A DNA stretch of 64,000 nt from Ramlibacter sp. (GTDB taxonomy: Bacteria; Pseudomonadota; Gammaproteobacteria; Burkholderiales; Burkholderiaceae_C), in NCBI GenBank assembly GCA_019635435.1, contig JAHBZM010000001.1:2976001-3040000 (forward strand). Reading direction: 5' to 3'. The notes beneath the pieces were generated by a model. The model was given only the letters and a program-made list of their open reading frames with translations. It did not search any database and was not told where the DNA came from. Shown here one piece after another: positions 35,001 through 43,172 of this stretch (position 1 is the stretch's first letter; each line of letters begins with the position of its first letter). Both the position numbers and the translations under genes were made by a program.

Positions 35001-35213
35001 GAACTGGCGCTCCAGCGGCGCCGTGACGGTCTGCGCCATCACCTCGGGGCTGGCGCCGGGGTACAGCGTCTGGACCTGGATGGTCGGGTAATCCACCTGC
35101 GGCAGCGCCGACAGCGGCAAAAACCGCAGGCCCACCAGCCCCGCCAGCACGATGGCCAGCATCAGCAGCGAGGTGGCAACGGGCCGCTGGATGAAGGGAC
35201 GCGACGGACTCAT
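32064..35213 (-). CDS. mdtB: RND efflux permease, MdtB/MuxB type, with in-frame repeat insertion
   Basis: From ATG 35211-35213 (MSPSRPFIQRPVATSLLMLA) the product is 1049 residues. It has the RND fold and the helix-4 motif GFVVDDAIVMIENISRHIED. About residues 498-523 read LRQAQDRPG...SVRPEPVEGQ, which is not RND sequence but the translation of a dispersed hairpin repeat (33645-33721). It falls in the cytosolic loop after helix 6 (MSARWLRA), where extra residues may be tolerated. A much longer upstream open frame overlaps the adaptor gene and was rejected. It partners the MdtC-type subunit encoded next. Confidence 0.92.
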   Translation of the reverse strand: MSPSRPFIQRPVATSLLMLAIVLAGLVGLRFLPLSALPQVDYPTIQVQTLYPGASPEVMAQTVTAPLERQFGQMAGLARMGSTSAAGVSIVTLQFGLGLALDVAEQQVQAAINAGGSLLPADLPAPPVYAKVNPADAPVLTLAITSEALPLTEVQNLVNTRLALKISQVAGVGLVTLSGGQRPAVRIQADTRALASYGLTLDNLRTAIGAANANGAKGSIDGPTRAYTINSNDQLLTAADYSNLVLTYRNSAPVRLRDVAQVVESAENIKLGAWSVASGQLRPAIILNVQRQPGANVIATVDAIKQRLPELTAGLPPALKVDVLSDRTTGIRASVHHVQIELLIAVVLVVLVIFAFLHSLRATVIASLAVPISLIGTCGAMYLLGYSLNNLSLMALTIATGFVVDDAIVMIENISRHIEDGEPPMQAALKGATEIGFTIISLTVSLIAVLIPLLFMGDVVGRLFREFAVTLAITILISALVSLTLVPMMSARWLRASTLRQAQDRPGSARTEDGSVRPEPVEGQRGWNDRIIARYDAMLGWVLARQGLTLLVALATLALTVLLYIWMPKGLFPTQNTGQLQARVEASQSVSYPQMAQMQQRVARLIMDDPEVATLSSFVGVDAANNTMLHTGRMLINLKSARGSQEAVMQRLRERAQAVPGITLYLQPVQDLTIDSESGPTQFRFSMESADNATVIEWAGKLAARLHDVAQVRNVVSDADSQGAAVYVDIDRDTASRLNITASSIDEALYSAFGQRIVSTIFTETNQYRVILEARPESQASPASLGMVQLRTASGDATPLSAVARISERRAPLQITHVAQYPATTVGFDTAPGVSLGHAVDAIRQAARDINLPPSVTLTFLGASGAYEASLANQLWLILAAIICVYIVLGVLYESYIHPLTILSTLPSAGVGALLMLMITGSDLGVIGIIGIILLIGIVKKNAIMMIDFAIDAERSEGKTPLEAIRQAARLRFRPILMTTLAALFAAVPLMLGWGEGAELRRPLGLAIFGGLIVSQLLTLFTTPVIYLAFDRLGRRLRPAARRAEGAGA
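33645..33721. repeat. CCTTCGACAGGCTCAGG hairpin repeat inside the mdtB-type gene
   Basis: The left arm (33645-33670, CCCTTCGACAGGCTCAGG then GCGAACGG) is followed by a short centre and a right arm (33680-33721) that begins CCGTTCGGGCTGAGCCTG and ends CTTGCCGAAGGG. The arms are reverse complements apart from an extra segment in the right arm. The element is read through in frame as about 26 residues. Its left-arm core also occurs in the aminotransferase gene at 4924-4940. Confidence 0.85.
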
Positions 35214-35235
35214 GGGCGTGCTGCTCTGCGGCCGC

Positions 35236-36894
35236 TCATTGGGCGGCGCCCTGCCCACCGGCCGCGCGCCGGCGCTCCACCGTCTGTTGCCAGCGGTCCA
35301 GCGCCGCCGGGTCGCCGCGGTCGAGGGCCTCAAGGAAGCGACGGCGCCGCTCCAGCTGCTCGGGGTCGTCGCGCACCGCGTCCAGCATGCGCTTGCGCTG
35401 CTCGGCCGTGGGCAAGGGCACGCCGCCCGATGCGCCGGCCGCTGCACCGCCCTCCTTGGCCGCTGCCGCACCCGCGCCTGGCGGCCTGGCTTGACCGGCC
35501 GCGGCGCCGCCAGATCTGGGCGCCGGGCCACCGCCGGGTTCGCGCGTCATGGGGCCTGCGGGTGACGAAGCGCCCGGCTGCAGGGCCGGCGCACCAGCGC
35601 CACCCGCACCCCCCGCACCACCGGCGGCACCGCCCTGGCGCCTTGCGCCTGGCCGGCCGCCCCCGGTGCCCGGCGCATCGCCCGGCAACATCACCCGCGA
35701 GCCTTCGCGCAGGCGGTCGGCGCCCTCGGTGATGACGCGCTCGCCCATGCTCAGGCCGCTGGTGACCTGCACCTTGTCCACCGTGGCCTGGCCACGGGTC
35801 ACGGGGCGGATCGTCACGGTCCGGTCGTCCTTGAGGACGAACACGTAGTCGCCGTTGGAGCCGGTGCGCACCGCCGCCACCGGAACCACCACGGCGCCCT
35901 CCACCGTCTTGAGCTGGATCTGCACATTGACAAACTGGCTGGGGAACAGCGCGAGGTTGGCATTGGCAAACCGCGCCTTGGCCTTGACGGTGCCGGTCTG
36001 CACGTCGATCTGGTTGTCCAGCGCGGCAAAGGTGCCCGTGCCCAGCACGATGCTGCGGGTACGGTCCAGCACCTTGACCGGCAAGGCCGCGCCCATGCTG
36101 TGCTGCAGCGTGGCCGCCATGTCCTGGGGCACGGCAAAGGCCACGTCGATCGGCGAGACCTGGGTGATCAGCGCCACGCCATTGGCATCGCCCGCGCTGA
36201 TCAGGTTGCCCACGTCCACGGTGCGCAGGCCCACGCGCCCCGCGATCGGCGCGGTGATCCGGGTGTAGTCCAGGTTCAGGCGTGCCGTGCCTTGGTTGGC
36301 GCGGGAAATCTGCGCGGTGGCGCCCAGCTGCTTGACCAGCGCGGTCTGGGTGTCCACGTCCTGGCGGGCAATCGAATCCTGGGCCAGCAAGGTGGTGTAG
36401 CGCTGCAGCGTGACGCGGGCCGCCTCCAGCTGGGCTTCGTCGCGCAGGCGCTGGCCGGTAGCCTGCTGCAACGCGAGTTCAAAGGGCCGCGGGTCGATGA
36501 TCGCCAGCAATTGCCCCTTGGCCACCGTCTGCCCTTCCTTGAACAGCACCTGCTGCAGGATGCCGGACACCTGGGCCCGCACCCTGACCGTGGCCTGGGG
36601 CGTGACCGTGCCCAGGGCCTCCAGCGTGACCGGAATGTCGGATTGCGCTGCCGTGGCCACGCCCACCGTGGTGCCGCCCCGCGCCCCGGGCGGACGGGCC
36701 CCGCCGGCCCCGAACATGCCGGGCGCTGAGGCCGTGTCACGGTGCGTCAGGTGCCAGGCCAACCAGCCGACCCCACCCACCACCAGCAGCGCGATCACGG
36801 TTCCGATGAGGGTCGCCCGGCGGCTGACGCGACGCGGTGGGGAAGCGGTGCCGGTGGCTGGGTGAGCGGGCGACTCAGGCTTGATCGGGTCCAT
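35236..36894 (-). CDS. mdtA: RND periplasmic adaptor (MdtA/MuxA, HlyD family) with long low-complexity tail
   Basis: The 552-residue protein has one N-terminal membrane anchor (about 28-48, LIGTVIALLVVGGVGWLAW), then the adaptor's lipoyl and hairpin domains (QATVRVRAQVSGILQQVLFKEGQTVAKGQLLAIIDPRPFE, in part) and the beta-barrel part (LDYTRITAPIAGRVGLRTVDVGN). These link the permease pair to the outer channel. Residues from about 405 form a Gly/Ala/Pro-rich stretch, then a charged helical end (LPTAEQRKRMLDAVRDDPEQ), making it over 100 residues longer than typical MdtA. It is the first gene of the four-gene operon; the permease starts 22 bases after its stop. The 154-base gap upstream (36895-37048) holds its promoter region and a GGGCGC-AAA-GCGCCC hairpin at 37027-37041. 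Confidence 0.92.
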   Translation of the reverse strand: MDPIKPESPAHPATGTASPPRRVSRRATLIGTVIALLVVGGVGWLAWHLTHRDTASAPGMFGAGGARPPGARGGTTVGVATAAQSDIPVTLEALGTVTPQATVRVRAQVSGILQQVLFKEGQTVAKGQLLAIIDPRPFELALQQATGQRLRDEAQLEAARVTLQRYTTLLAQDSIARQDVDTQTALVKQLGATAQISRANQGTARLNLDYTRITAPIAGRVGLRTVDVGNLISAGDANGVALITQVSPIDVAFAVPQDMAATLQHSMGAALPVKVLDRTRSIVLGTGTFAALDNQIDVQTGTVKAKARFANANLALFPSQFVNVQIQLKTVEGAVVVPVAAVRTGSNGDYVFVLKDDRTVTIRPVTRGQATVDKVQVTSGLSMGERVITEGADRLREGSRVMLPGDAPGTGGGRPGARRQGGAAGGAGGAGGAGAPALQPGASSPAGPMTREPGGGPAPRSGGAAAGQARPPGAGAAAAKEGGAAAGASGGVPLPTAEQRKRMLDAVRDDPEQLERRRRFLEALDRGDPAALDRWQQTVERRRAAGGQGAAQ

Positions 36895-37048
36895 CGGTGT
36901 CCTGTTTTCTTGAGGGTCGGGTCACCGGCGCGTCTGGGAGAAAACCGGGCGCCAGCGCGCGGCACCGGGCCGCACAGGCTGGATCATCCGCGATTACTGT
37001 ATCTGTCTGGTTAACTTGGGTTGCGTGGGCGCAAAGCGCCCGGGGGCC

Positions 37049-37906
37049 CTACCGGCCCAGGGTGCGCCGTGCCAGGGTAACCACCGGCGCATCGACCATG
37101 CGCCCGTCGAGGCTGAAGGCGGCATCGCCGTGGGTCTCAACCCCCGCCATCACGCGGCGGGCCCAGTCGAGCTCGGCCTGCGAGGGCGCAAAGGCGGCGC
37201 GCACGCCGGCCACCTGCGCCGGGTGGATGCACAGCTTGCCGCCAAAGCCCATGCGCCGGGCCCGCGCGGCATCGGCCGCCAGCCGCGGCGCGTCGCCGGT
37301 GGCCACGGTCACGCCGTCCACGGGCGCGGCCAGGCCGGCGCGGCGCGATGCGCGCACCAGCGCCAGGCGCACCGGCAACAGTTCGGCCTCGTCGTCGGCG
37401 CAGGCCATGCCCAGGTCCAGCTGGAAGTCCAGGTGGCCAAACACCAGCCGCAGCACCTGGGGCGCGGTGGCCAGGGCGTCCAGCGCATCCAGCCCGGCCC
37501 CGGATTCCACCAGCGGCAACAGCGCCGCCTGCGGCCCCAGTGCCCCGGCCAGGTCGGCCAGCACCCGGGCCGATTCGGCCTTGGGCAGCACCACGCCCAC
37601 CAGGCCCTGGGCGACGCACCGCGCGGCCAGGGCGATGTCGTCGGCATGCCAGGGCGTTGCGGCGGCGTTGATGCGCAGCAGCACGCGGCCGCGTTCCGCG
37701 GCTGCCAACGCTTCGAAAGCCTGGGCAAATGCATCGCGCGCGGCGGCCTTGTCTGCACTGGCGACCGCGTCCTCCAGATCCACGATCACCGCGCCCGCGC
37801 CACTGGCCAGCGCCTTGGCCAGGCGCTCGGGCCGCGTGGCCGGCACGAACAGCAGGGTGCTGGCATGGGCCAGCGCGGCCTGCGCGGTGCCGGGCGGCGC
37901 GGTCAT
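37049..37906 (-). CDS. ccl: CitE-type CoA-ester lyase, probable (S)-citramalyl-CoA lyase
   Basis: The 285-residue HpcH/HpaI-family protein shows STLLFVPATRPERLAKAL, the metal and substrate motif VIVDLEDAVASADK, LLRINAAATPW and the ending GFGGKLCIHPAQVAGVRAAF characteristic of CitE-like lyases. In the itaconate pathway this enzyme splits citramalyl-CoA into acetyl-CoA and pyruvate. The assignment to that reaction rests on the neighbours: PrpD-like, CaiB-type transferase, acyl-CoA dehydrogenase and FAS1-like hydratase genes in the same order of roles as in P. aeruginosa PA0878-PA0883. Its start overlaps the PrpD-like stop by 4 bases. Confidence 0.82.
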   Translation of the reverse strand: MTAPPGTAQAALAHASTLLFVPATRPERLAKALASGAGAVIVDLEDAVASADKAAARDAFAQAFEALAAAERGRVLLRINAAATPWHADDIALAARCVAQGLVGVVLPKAESARVLADLAGALGPQAALLPLVESGAGLDALDALATAPQVLRLVFGHLDFQLDLGMACADDEAELLPVRLALVRASRRAGLAAPVDGVTVATGDAPRLAADAARARRMGFGGKLCIHPAQVAGVRAAFAPSQAELDWARRVMAGVETHGDAAFSLDGRMVDAPVVTLARRTLGR

Positions 37907-39255
37907 GCGCCCGCCAGCAAGCGCCCGACCGCGGGGGCCTGCGCAATCTGCCAGAGCCGGTCGATCGCCGCCTGGGCCTCGGTGGTGCCGGCGGCACCGC
38001 CGTAAGCCGCCAGCCGCAGCGCCTTGGCCGTGATCTCATCGCGGCTCAGGGTGTTGCCGGGGTCGCCCTTGGGTTCGTCGACCCGGCCCGCCAGCACGCG
38101 GCCATCGGTGGTGTGCACCGTGACCTTGCCGATCCAGCGGCGCGGGTAGGCGGCGTCCACTTCGGGGTCCAGTTCCATGCGCACCTTGTCGCGCAAGGCT
38201 TTGGTGGCGTCGGCCGAAAAGTGCGCGTCGAACTCCGTCAGGCCTGCGTAGCCGTGCTGCGCGGCCAGGGCCAGCACCGTGCCCATGGAGAATTTGCTCT
38301 GGTGCACCGTGGCCGGGTTCACCACGGGGCCCAGCACGTCGATGGCGCCCTGGTGCACATGGGTGACCACCTGCGCGATGTCGGCCGGCTTGAGGTGGTG
38401 GGCCTGCATGACCTGCAGCAATGCGTCGGCCGCCGGGTGGGTGTGGCGGCACGAGGCGTGGTACTTGAACGAGGTCTCGGCCGTGGCCCAGCGCGTGCCC
38501 AGGCCATCGACCAGCCGGCTCGGGTCGGCGTCGGTCGACATGCCAGCGGCCATGCCCTGCGGGCCTTCCAGAATCTGGGCCGCGCCGGTGAAGCCGTCCT
38601 GCGCGAGGTAGGCCGCCATCAGGCCGGCGGCGGCTGAATGGGCCGTGTGCAGTTGCTTGGAGTCGGCCGCGGTGCGCAGGAACTCCCACAGGCCCGACGA
38701 CTGCGTGCCGGCCGAGCCAAAGGCATGCTGCATCTGCGCGGCGTTCAGGCCCAGCAGGTGGCCGGCCGTGGCGGCCGCCGCCAGCGTGCCCGCGGTGCCC
38801 GTGGTGTGGAACACCTTGTAGTGCGAGCGGCCCAGAAATTCACCCACGCGGATGCCCACCTCGTAACCCGCCACCGACGCCGTGAGCAGGCGCTGCCCGC
38901 TGGCGCCCAGGGCCTGCGCCACCGCCAGCGCCACCGGGAAGACGATGGTGGCCGGGTGGAACACCGAGCCGTTGTGCACGTCGTCTTGCTCGGCCACATG
39001 CGAGGCTGCGGCGTTGACCATGGCCGCGACATAGGGGCTGGTGGTGGTGCGGTGGATCAGCACTTCCGACGGGCCAGACGCAGGCCCCATGGCCGCCCCA
39101 AAGCGCGCAATGCTCTCCACCGCCCTGGCCCCCTTGCCCGCGAGCGCCGAGCCAAACCAGTCCACCAGCAGGTCTTCGGCCTTGCGCACCACGGGGGCGG
39201 GAATCGATTCAAACCTCAGGTCAGCGGCAAACGCCGCAAGTCGTGCAGTGGTCAT
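37903..39255 (-). CDS. MmgE/PrpD family protein in the itaconate-type cluster
   Basis: The 450-residue protein has the MmgE/PrpD outline: a helical domain with DLLVDWFGSALAGKGARAVE, AMVNAAASHVAEQDDVHNGSVFHPATIVFPVALA and FLGRSHYKVFHTTGTAGTLAAAATAG (in part), then KYHASCRHTHPAADALL. The family includes 2-methylcitrate dehydratase and cis-aconitate decarboxylase, which makes itaconate. Whether this member acts on cis-aconitate, methylcitrate or an itaconate derivative is not decidable from sequence. It lies between the CoA-transferase and lyase genes and overlaps the latter by 4 bases. Confidence 0.88.
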   Translation of the reverse strand: MTTARLAAFAADLRFESIPAPVVRKAEDLLVDWFGSALAGKGARAVESIARFGAAMGPASGPSEVLIHRTTTSPYVAAMVNAAASHVAEQDDVHNGSVFHPATIVFPVALAVAQALGASGQRLLTASVAGYEVGIRVGEFLGRSHYKVFHTTGTAGTLAAAATAGHLLGLNAAQMQHAFGSAGTQSSGLWEFLRTAADSKQLHTAHSAAAGLMAAYLAQDGFTGAAQILEGPQGMAAGMSTDADPSRLVDGLGTRWATAETSFKYHASCRHTHPAADALLQVMQAHHLKPADIAQVVTHVHQGAIDVLGPVVNPATVHQSKFSMGTVLALAAQHGYAGLTEFDAHFSADATKALRDKVRMELDPEVDAAYPRRWIGKVTVHTTDGRVLAGRVDEPKGDPGNTLSRDEITAKALRLAAYGGAAGTTEAQAAIDRLWQIAQAPAVGRLLAGA

Positions 39256-39293
39256 GATTTTCTTTGGGGGTCAGATTCCAATTAAAACGTCCA

Positions 39294-40475
39294 TCAGATG
39301 GCCTTGGCTTCGCGCAGGGCCGCAATGTCGGCCTCACTGCGGCCCAGTTCGCGCAGGATGGCCTCGGTGTGCTCGCCAATGGCAGGCACCGGGTCCATGC
39401 GGTAGTCAAAGCTGCTGTTGACGCCTGGCGGCAGCAGCGCCGTCAACTCGCCGGCCGGCGAACCCACGGCTTGCAGCCGCCCGCGCGCCTGCAGCTGCGG
39501 GTGGGCCCACATCTCGGCCATGCTGTTCATGCGGGCGTTGGCAATGCCCGCGTCGTCCAGCCGCTGCACCACCTCCGCCGCCGTCATCGCGCCGAAAGCC
39601 TGCAGGATGATGGCCTTGAGCTCGGCGCGGTGGGTGTTGCGTTTGGCATTGGCGTCAAAGCGCGGGTCTGTGGCCAGCGAGGGCTGCAGGAGCACCTTGT
39701 CGCAGAAGATCTTCCATTCGCGCTCATTCTGCAAACCCAGCATGACCGTGCCGCCATCGCCCGCCGCAAACGGGCCATAGGGGTAGATGGTGGCGTGCGA
39801 TGCGGCGCTGCGCGGCGGCGGCGGCGCGCCCTCGTAGGCGTAGTACATGGGGAAGCCCATCCACTCCCCCAGCGATTCGAGCATGGACACGTCGATGTGC
39901 GAACCCTTGCCGGTCTTGCCCCGCTGCAGCAGCGCGGCCAGCACGCTGGTGTAGCCGTACATGCCGGCGGCGATGTCGGCAATCGAGTTGCCGGACTTGC
40001 AGGGTTCGTCGGGCGTTCCGGTCACCGACAGGAAACCCGCCTCGCTCTGGATCAGGAGGTCGTAGGCCTTCTTGTCGCGGTACGGGCCATCGGCGCCATA
40101 ACCCGAGATGTCGCAGACGATCAGGCCGGGGTTGTCTGCGCTCAAGGCCTCATAGCTCAGGCCCATGCGCGCCGCGGCACCAGGCGCCAGGTTTTGCACC
40201 AGCACATCGGCACCCGCAATCAGTTCCTTGAGCGCCGCCAGGGCGTCTGGCTGCTTGAGGTCCAGCGTGAGGCTTTCCTTGGAGCGGTTGACCCAGACAA
40301 AATGCGAGGCCAGGCCCTTGGTGCGCTGGTCGTAGTCGCGCGCAAAGTCACCCACGCCAGGCCGTTCGACCTTGATGACGCGTGCGCCGAGGTCGGCCAG
40401 CTGTCGGGTACAGAACGGCGCGGCGATGGCGTGTTCCAGCGAGACGACGGTGATTCCGTCCAGGGGGCGGGTCAT
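39294..40475 (-). CDS. ict: CaiB/BaiF family III CoA-transferase, probable itaconate CoA-transferase
   Basis: The 393-residue protein starts MTRPLDGITVVSLEHAIAAPFCTRQLADLGARVIKVE, the standard family III opening. The nucleophilic aspartate is in DKKAYDLLIQSEAGFLSVTG (the KGYD/FDL motif), followed by KTGKGSHIDVSMLESLGEWM. Such enzymes move CoA between acids, here probably from succinyl-CoA to itaconate or mesaconate. The substrate is inferred from the cluster, not from residues. A short 38-base gap separates it from the PrpD-like gene. Upstream lies the large inverted-repeat block, which separates it from the acyl-CoA dehydrogenase gene. Confidence 0.85.
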   Translation of the reverse strand: MTRPLDGITVVSLEHAIAAPFCTRQLADLGARVIKVERPGVGDFARDYDQRTKGLASHFVWVNRSKESLTLDLKQPDALAALKELIAGADVLVQNLAPGAAARMGLSYEALSADNPGLIVCDISGYGADGPYRDKKAYDLLIQSEAGFLSVTGTPDEPCKSGNSIADIAAGMYGYTSVLAALLQRGKTGKGSHIDVSMLESLGEWMGFPMYYAYEGAPPPPRSAASHATIYPYGPFAAGDGGTVMLGLQNEREWKIFCDKVLLQPSLATDPRFDANAKRNTHRAELKAIILQAFGAMTAAEVVQRLDDAGIANARMNSMAEMWAHPQLQARGRLQAVGSPAGELTALLPPGVNSSFDYRMDPVPAIGEHTEAILRELGRSEADIAALREAKAI

Positions 40476-40500
40476 GGCTATGGGTCCTTTTATTTCTTGC

Positions 40501-41030
40501 GCGCTTCGCGGCAGGCCTTGTGCGGCGGGGGCTCACACTGTGGCGGTCTACGCTTCGCTTCGACTGCGCTGTGGTGCTCGATTCGGGGTCGCGCCGCAGA
40601 ACTCGCTGCGTGCGCTTTGCGCACTCCGCTCAGACAACTGCGGCGAGCCAGATGACGAAGCGCGCTTCGCGCGCCGACCCCGAATCTGCGCTCCTCGCCG
40701 CCCCAGAGATCGCCCCCGCCGCACAAGGCCTGCCGCAAAGCGAAGGATTGGCGCGCCACCTGTTGGCACGCCAACCATGCTGCTGCAAAGGCGTGAGCGC
40801 ATGCCCGGCAGCGCGCCTCTGAAGCGCCGAGCAGCGCGGGGCTTGCGGCCACGCGCGCAGCGCGTTCGTTGACTGACTCACCGCAGCTGTCTGAGCGCAG
40901 CGCGCAGCGCGTAGCGAGTTCTGCGGTGGGCCGCACGACCGAGCAGCGCAGGGAAGTCGCCGCAGGCGACCGCTTCAGTGAAGCGTTGCCGGGCATGCGC
41001 ACACGCCTTTGCCGCACAACACTCCGCCTC
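40501..41030. repeat. 530-base block of nested inverted repeats, no gene
   Basis: The stretch between the CoA-transferase start (40475) and the acyl-CoA dehydrogenase stop (41034) has no credible gene. A perfect 25-base inverted pair lies at 40508-40532 and 40712-40736. Inside it are ATTCGGGGTCG (40581-40591) and CGACCCCGAAT (40675-40685). CCGCAGAACTCGC (40594-40606) pairs with GCGAGTTCTGCGG (40914-40926), with further matches between 40626-40643 and 40881-40896. ATGCCCGGCA-GCG...GAAGCG (from 40801) pairs with CGCTTCAGTGAAGCG...GGGCAT (to 40996). Several short open frames here are by-products of the GCGC-rich repeats. Confidence 0.85.
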
Positions 41031-41033
41031 ATC

Positions 41034-42200
41034 TCAAAACGACCGCGGCATGCCAAGAATATGCTCGGCAACATACGAATAGATCAGGTTGGTCGAGATC
41101 GGCGCCACCTGGTACAGCCGCGTTTCGCGGAACTTGCGCTCCACGTCGTATTCGCAGGCAAAGCCAAAGCCGCCGTGGTACTGGATGCAGGCATTGGCCG
41201 CCTCCCAGCTGGCTTTGGCCGCCAGGTACTTGGCCATGTTGGCCTGGGCACCGCAGGGCTGGTGGGCGTCAAACAACTCACAGGCCTTGTAGCGCATGAG
41301 GTTGGCGGCTTCCACTTCAATGTAGGCGTCCGCAATCGGGAACTGCACGCCCTGGTTCTGCCCGATGGGGCGGCCGAACACCACGCGCTCGCTCACGTAC
41401 TGGGTCACGCGGTCCAGGAACCAGTAGCCGTCGCCAATGCATTCGGCGGCGATCAGGGTGCGCTCGGCGTTCAGGCCGTCCAGGATGTACTTGAAGCCCT
41501 GCCCTTCCTGCCCGATCAGGTTCTCGGCCGGAATCTCGAGGTTTTCGAAGAACAGCTCGTTGGTCTCGTGGTTCACCATGTTGGCGATGGGCCGCACGGT
41601 CATGCCGGTCTTCTCGGCCTGGCGCAGATCCACCATGAAGATGGACATGCCTTCTGACTTTTTCTTCACCTCGGCCAGCGGCGTGGTGCGGGCCAGCAGG
41701 ATCATCCAGTCGGAGTGCTGCACCCGGCTGATCCAGACCTTCTGGCCGTTGATGACGTAGCGGTCACCCTTTTTCACGGCCGTGGTCTTGATCTTGGTGG
41801 TGTCAGTGCCGGTGGTCGGCTCGGTCACGCCCATGGACTGCAGGCGCCATTCGCCAGAGGCGATCTTGGGCAGATACAGCGCCTTCTGCGCCTCGGAGCC
41901 GTGGCGCAGCAGCGTGCCCATGTTGTACATCTGGCCGTGGCAGGCGCCGGAGTTGCCGCCGCTGCGGTTGATCTCTTCCATGATGACCGAAGCCTCGGTC
42001 AGACCCAGGCCCGAGCCGCCGTAGTCCTGCGGGATCAGCGCCGCCATCCAGCCGGCCTTGGTCAGGGCATCGACAAAGGCCTCGGGGTAGGCGCGGTGCT
42101 CGTCCACCTTGCGGTGGTATTCATCAGGGAACTCGGCGCACAGGGCGCGCACGGCGTCACGGATGTCGGCGTGGTCGCCATCGAACTGGGTCTTGATCAT
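41034..42200 (-). CDS. Acyl-CoA dehydrogenase family protein
   Basis: From ATG 42198-42200 (MIKTQFDGDHADIRDAVRAL) the product is 388 residues, normal for the family. It has the FAD-binding QSMGVTEPTTGTDTTKIKT and VINGQKVWISRVQHSDW segments, RTLIAAECIGDGYWFLDRV, FGRPIGQNQGVQFPIAD and CIQYHGGFGFACEYDVERKFRETRLYQVAPIS (in part). It would oxidise an acyl-CoA and feed electrons to ETF. A member of this family sits in the same place in the P. aeruginosa itaconate cluster (PA0879), with a debated role. The start is 31 bases downstream of the hydratase stop, so they are probably co-transcribed. Confidence 0.92.
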   Translation of the reverse strand: MIKTQFDGDHADIRDAVRALCAEFPDEYHRKVDEHRAYPEAFVDALTKAGWMAALIPQDYGGSGLGLTEASVIMEEINRSGGNSGACHGQMYNMGTLLRHGSEAQKALYLPKIASGEWRLQSMGVTEPTTGTDTTKIKTTAVKKGDRYVINGQKVWISRVQHSDWMILLARTTPLAEVKKKSEGMSIFMVDLRQAEKTGMTVRPIANMVNHETNELFFENLEIPAENLIGQEGQGFKYILDGLNAERTLIAAECIGDGYWFLDRVTQYVSERVVFGRPIGQNQGVQFPIADAYIEVEAANLMRYKACELFDAHQPCGAQANMAKYLAAKASWEAANACIQYHGGFGFACEYDVERKFRETRLYQVAPISTNLIYSYVAEHILGMPRSF

Positions 42201-42231
42201 GAATTGCTTCCAGAAATGAATCGCGGCAGCG

Positions 42232-43116
42232 TCAGGCCAGCGTGGCCGTGGCCTGCATGGTGAGCCAGCCTTCATGGTCCTGTGCCCACAGCTCCACCGT
42301 CTTGCCATCGGCCGACGGCTTGCCGCTCACGCGGAACGGATGCAGGTCAAAAGTGGGGCGCACCGCTTTGAAATTGAACGTCGTGAGCACCGCGCCGGGC
42401 ATTTGCCGGCGCACCAGGTCCACCAGCAGCGTGGCAATCAGCGGGCCATGCACGATCAGGCCCGGGTAGCCCTCGACCTGGGTCACGTACTGGCGGTCGT
42501 AGTGGATGCGGTGGCCATTGAACGTGAGCGCCGAATAGCGGAACAGCAGCACATCGTCAGGCGTGATGTCGCGCGTCCAGGCTGCGTCGCCGCGGGCCGG
42601 TGTGGGCGGCGGCGCCGGGTCGCCTGGCTGGGCGGCGGCGCGGTAGACGATGTCGTGTTCTTCGGTCAGCGCCAGGCCGGCTGCGTTGTGAACCTCGTGC
42701 TGCACCAGCACAAACACCAGGTCGCCGGTGCGGCCAGCCTTGTGCGTGACGGACCGGATGGTGGACACGCGCCGCACCGCCTCCCCCACCCGCAGCGGCT
42801 GGTGCCATTGCAGGCGGCCACCGGCCCACATGCGGCGCGGCAGCGGCACCGGAGGCAGGAAGCCCCCGCGTTTGGCGTGGCCATCGGGGCCCAGCTCGCT
42901 TTGCCGCGCATGGGGCAAAAAGTACAGCCAGTGCCACAGGGGCGCAAGCTCCGCGCCGGGCACGGGCGCGGGGTCATCGCGGTCCAGCGTGGCCGACAGG
43001 GCCCGCACGGGGGCGGCGGTCAGCTCGTCGTGCAGGGTTTCGCTGCGGCCTTGCCAGCCTTGAAGGTGGGCCAGCAAGGCGGCGTCCACGGTGCGCACGG
43101 CATTTTCATCGGTCAT
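42232..43116 (-). CDS. ich: FAS1-like dehydratase/MaoC-type hydratase, probable itaconyl-CoA (mesaconyl-C4-CoA) hydratase
   Basis: The 294-residue protein is a double-hotdog hydratase. The N-terminal half has GAELAPLWHWLYFLPHARQSELGPDGH and GGFLPPVPLPRRMWAGGRLQW, as in mesaconyl-C4-CoA hydratases. The C-terminal half carries the MaoC motif FNGHRIHYDRQY with PGLIVHGPLIATLLVDL. It would add water across itaconyl-CoA or mesaconyl-CoA to give citramalyl-CoA. The start ATG 43114-43116 (MTDENAV) was chosen because the upstream extension crosses the regulatory palindrome. It is the first gene of the cluster and divergent from LysR. Confidence 0.85.
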   Translation of the reverse strand: MTDENAVRTVDAALLAHLQGWQGRSETLHDELTAAPVRALSATLDRDDPAPVPGAELAPLWHWLYFLPHARQSELGPDGHAKRGGFLPPVPLPRRMWAGGRLQWHQPLRVGEAVRRVSTIRSVTHKAGRTGDLVFVLVQHEVHNAAGLALTEEHDIVYRAAAQPGDPAPPPTPARGDAAWTRDITPDDVLLFRYSALTFNGHRIHYDRQYVTQVEGYPGLIVHGPLIATLLVDLVRRQMPGAVLTTFNFKAVRPTFDLHPFRVSGKPSADGKTVELWAQDHEGWLTMQATATLA

Positions 43117-43172
43117 GGCGCCATGGTCGCGCGTCGGGCGCCGGGGCGCAATGCGCCATTTCGGAACCAAGC

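Noticed and set aside
35214..35531. N-terminal extension of the mdtB-type permease by about 106 residues
   Set aside because: The extension runs antisense-like through the adaptor gene in another frame, is basic and low in complexity, and the true RND start (MSPSRPFIQRPVATS) is obvious at 35213.
37027..37041. Hairpin GGGCGC-AAA-GCGCCC as a terminator of the itaconate-type operon
   Set aside because: The stem is good, but no T-run follows it on the minus strand, so it was not listed as a terminator.
40490..41074. Several open frames of 80-194 codons in the gap between CoA-transferase and acyl-CoA dehydrogenase genes
   Set aside because: They arise from the GC-rich inverted repeats, occur in competing frames on both strands and resemble no protein family.
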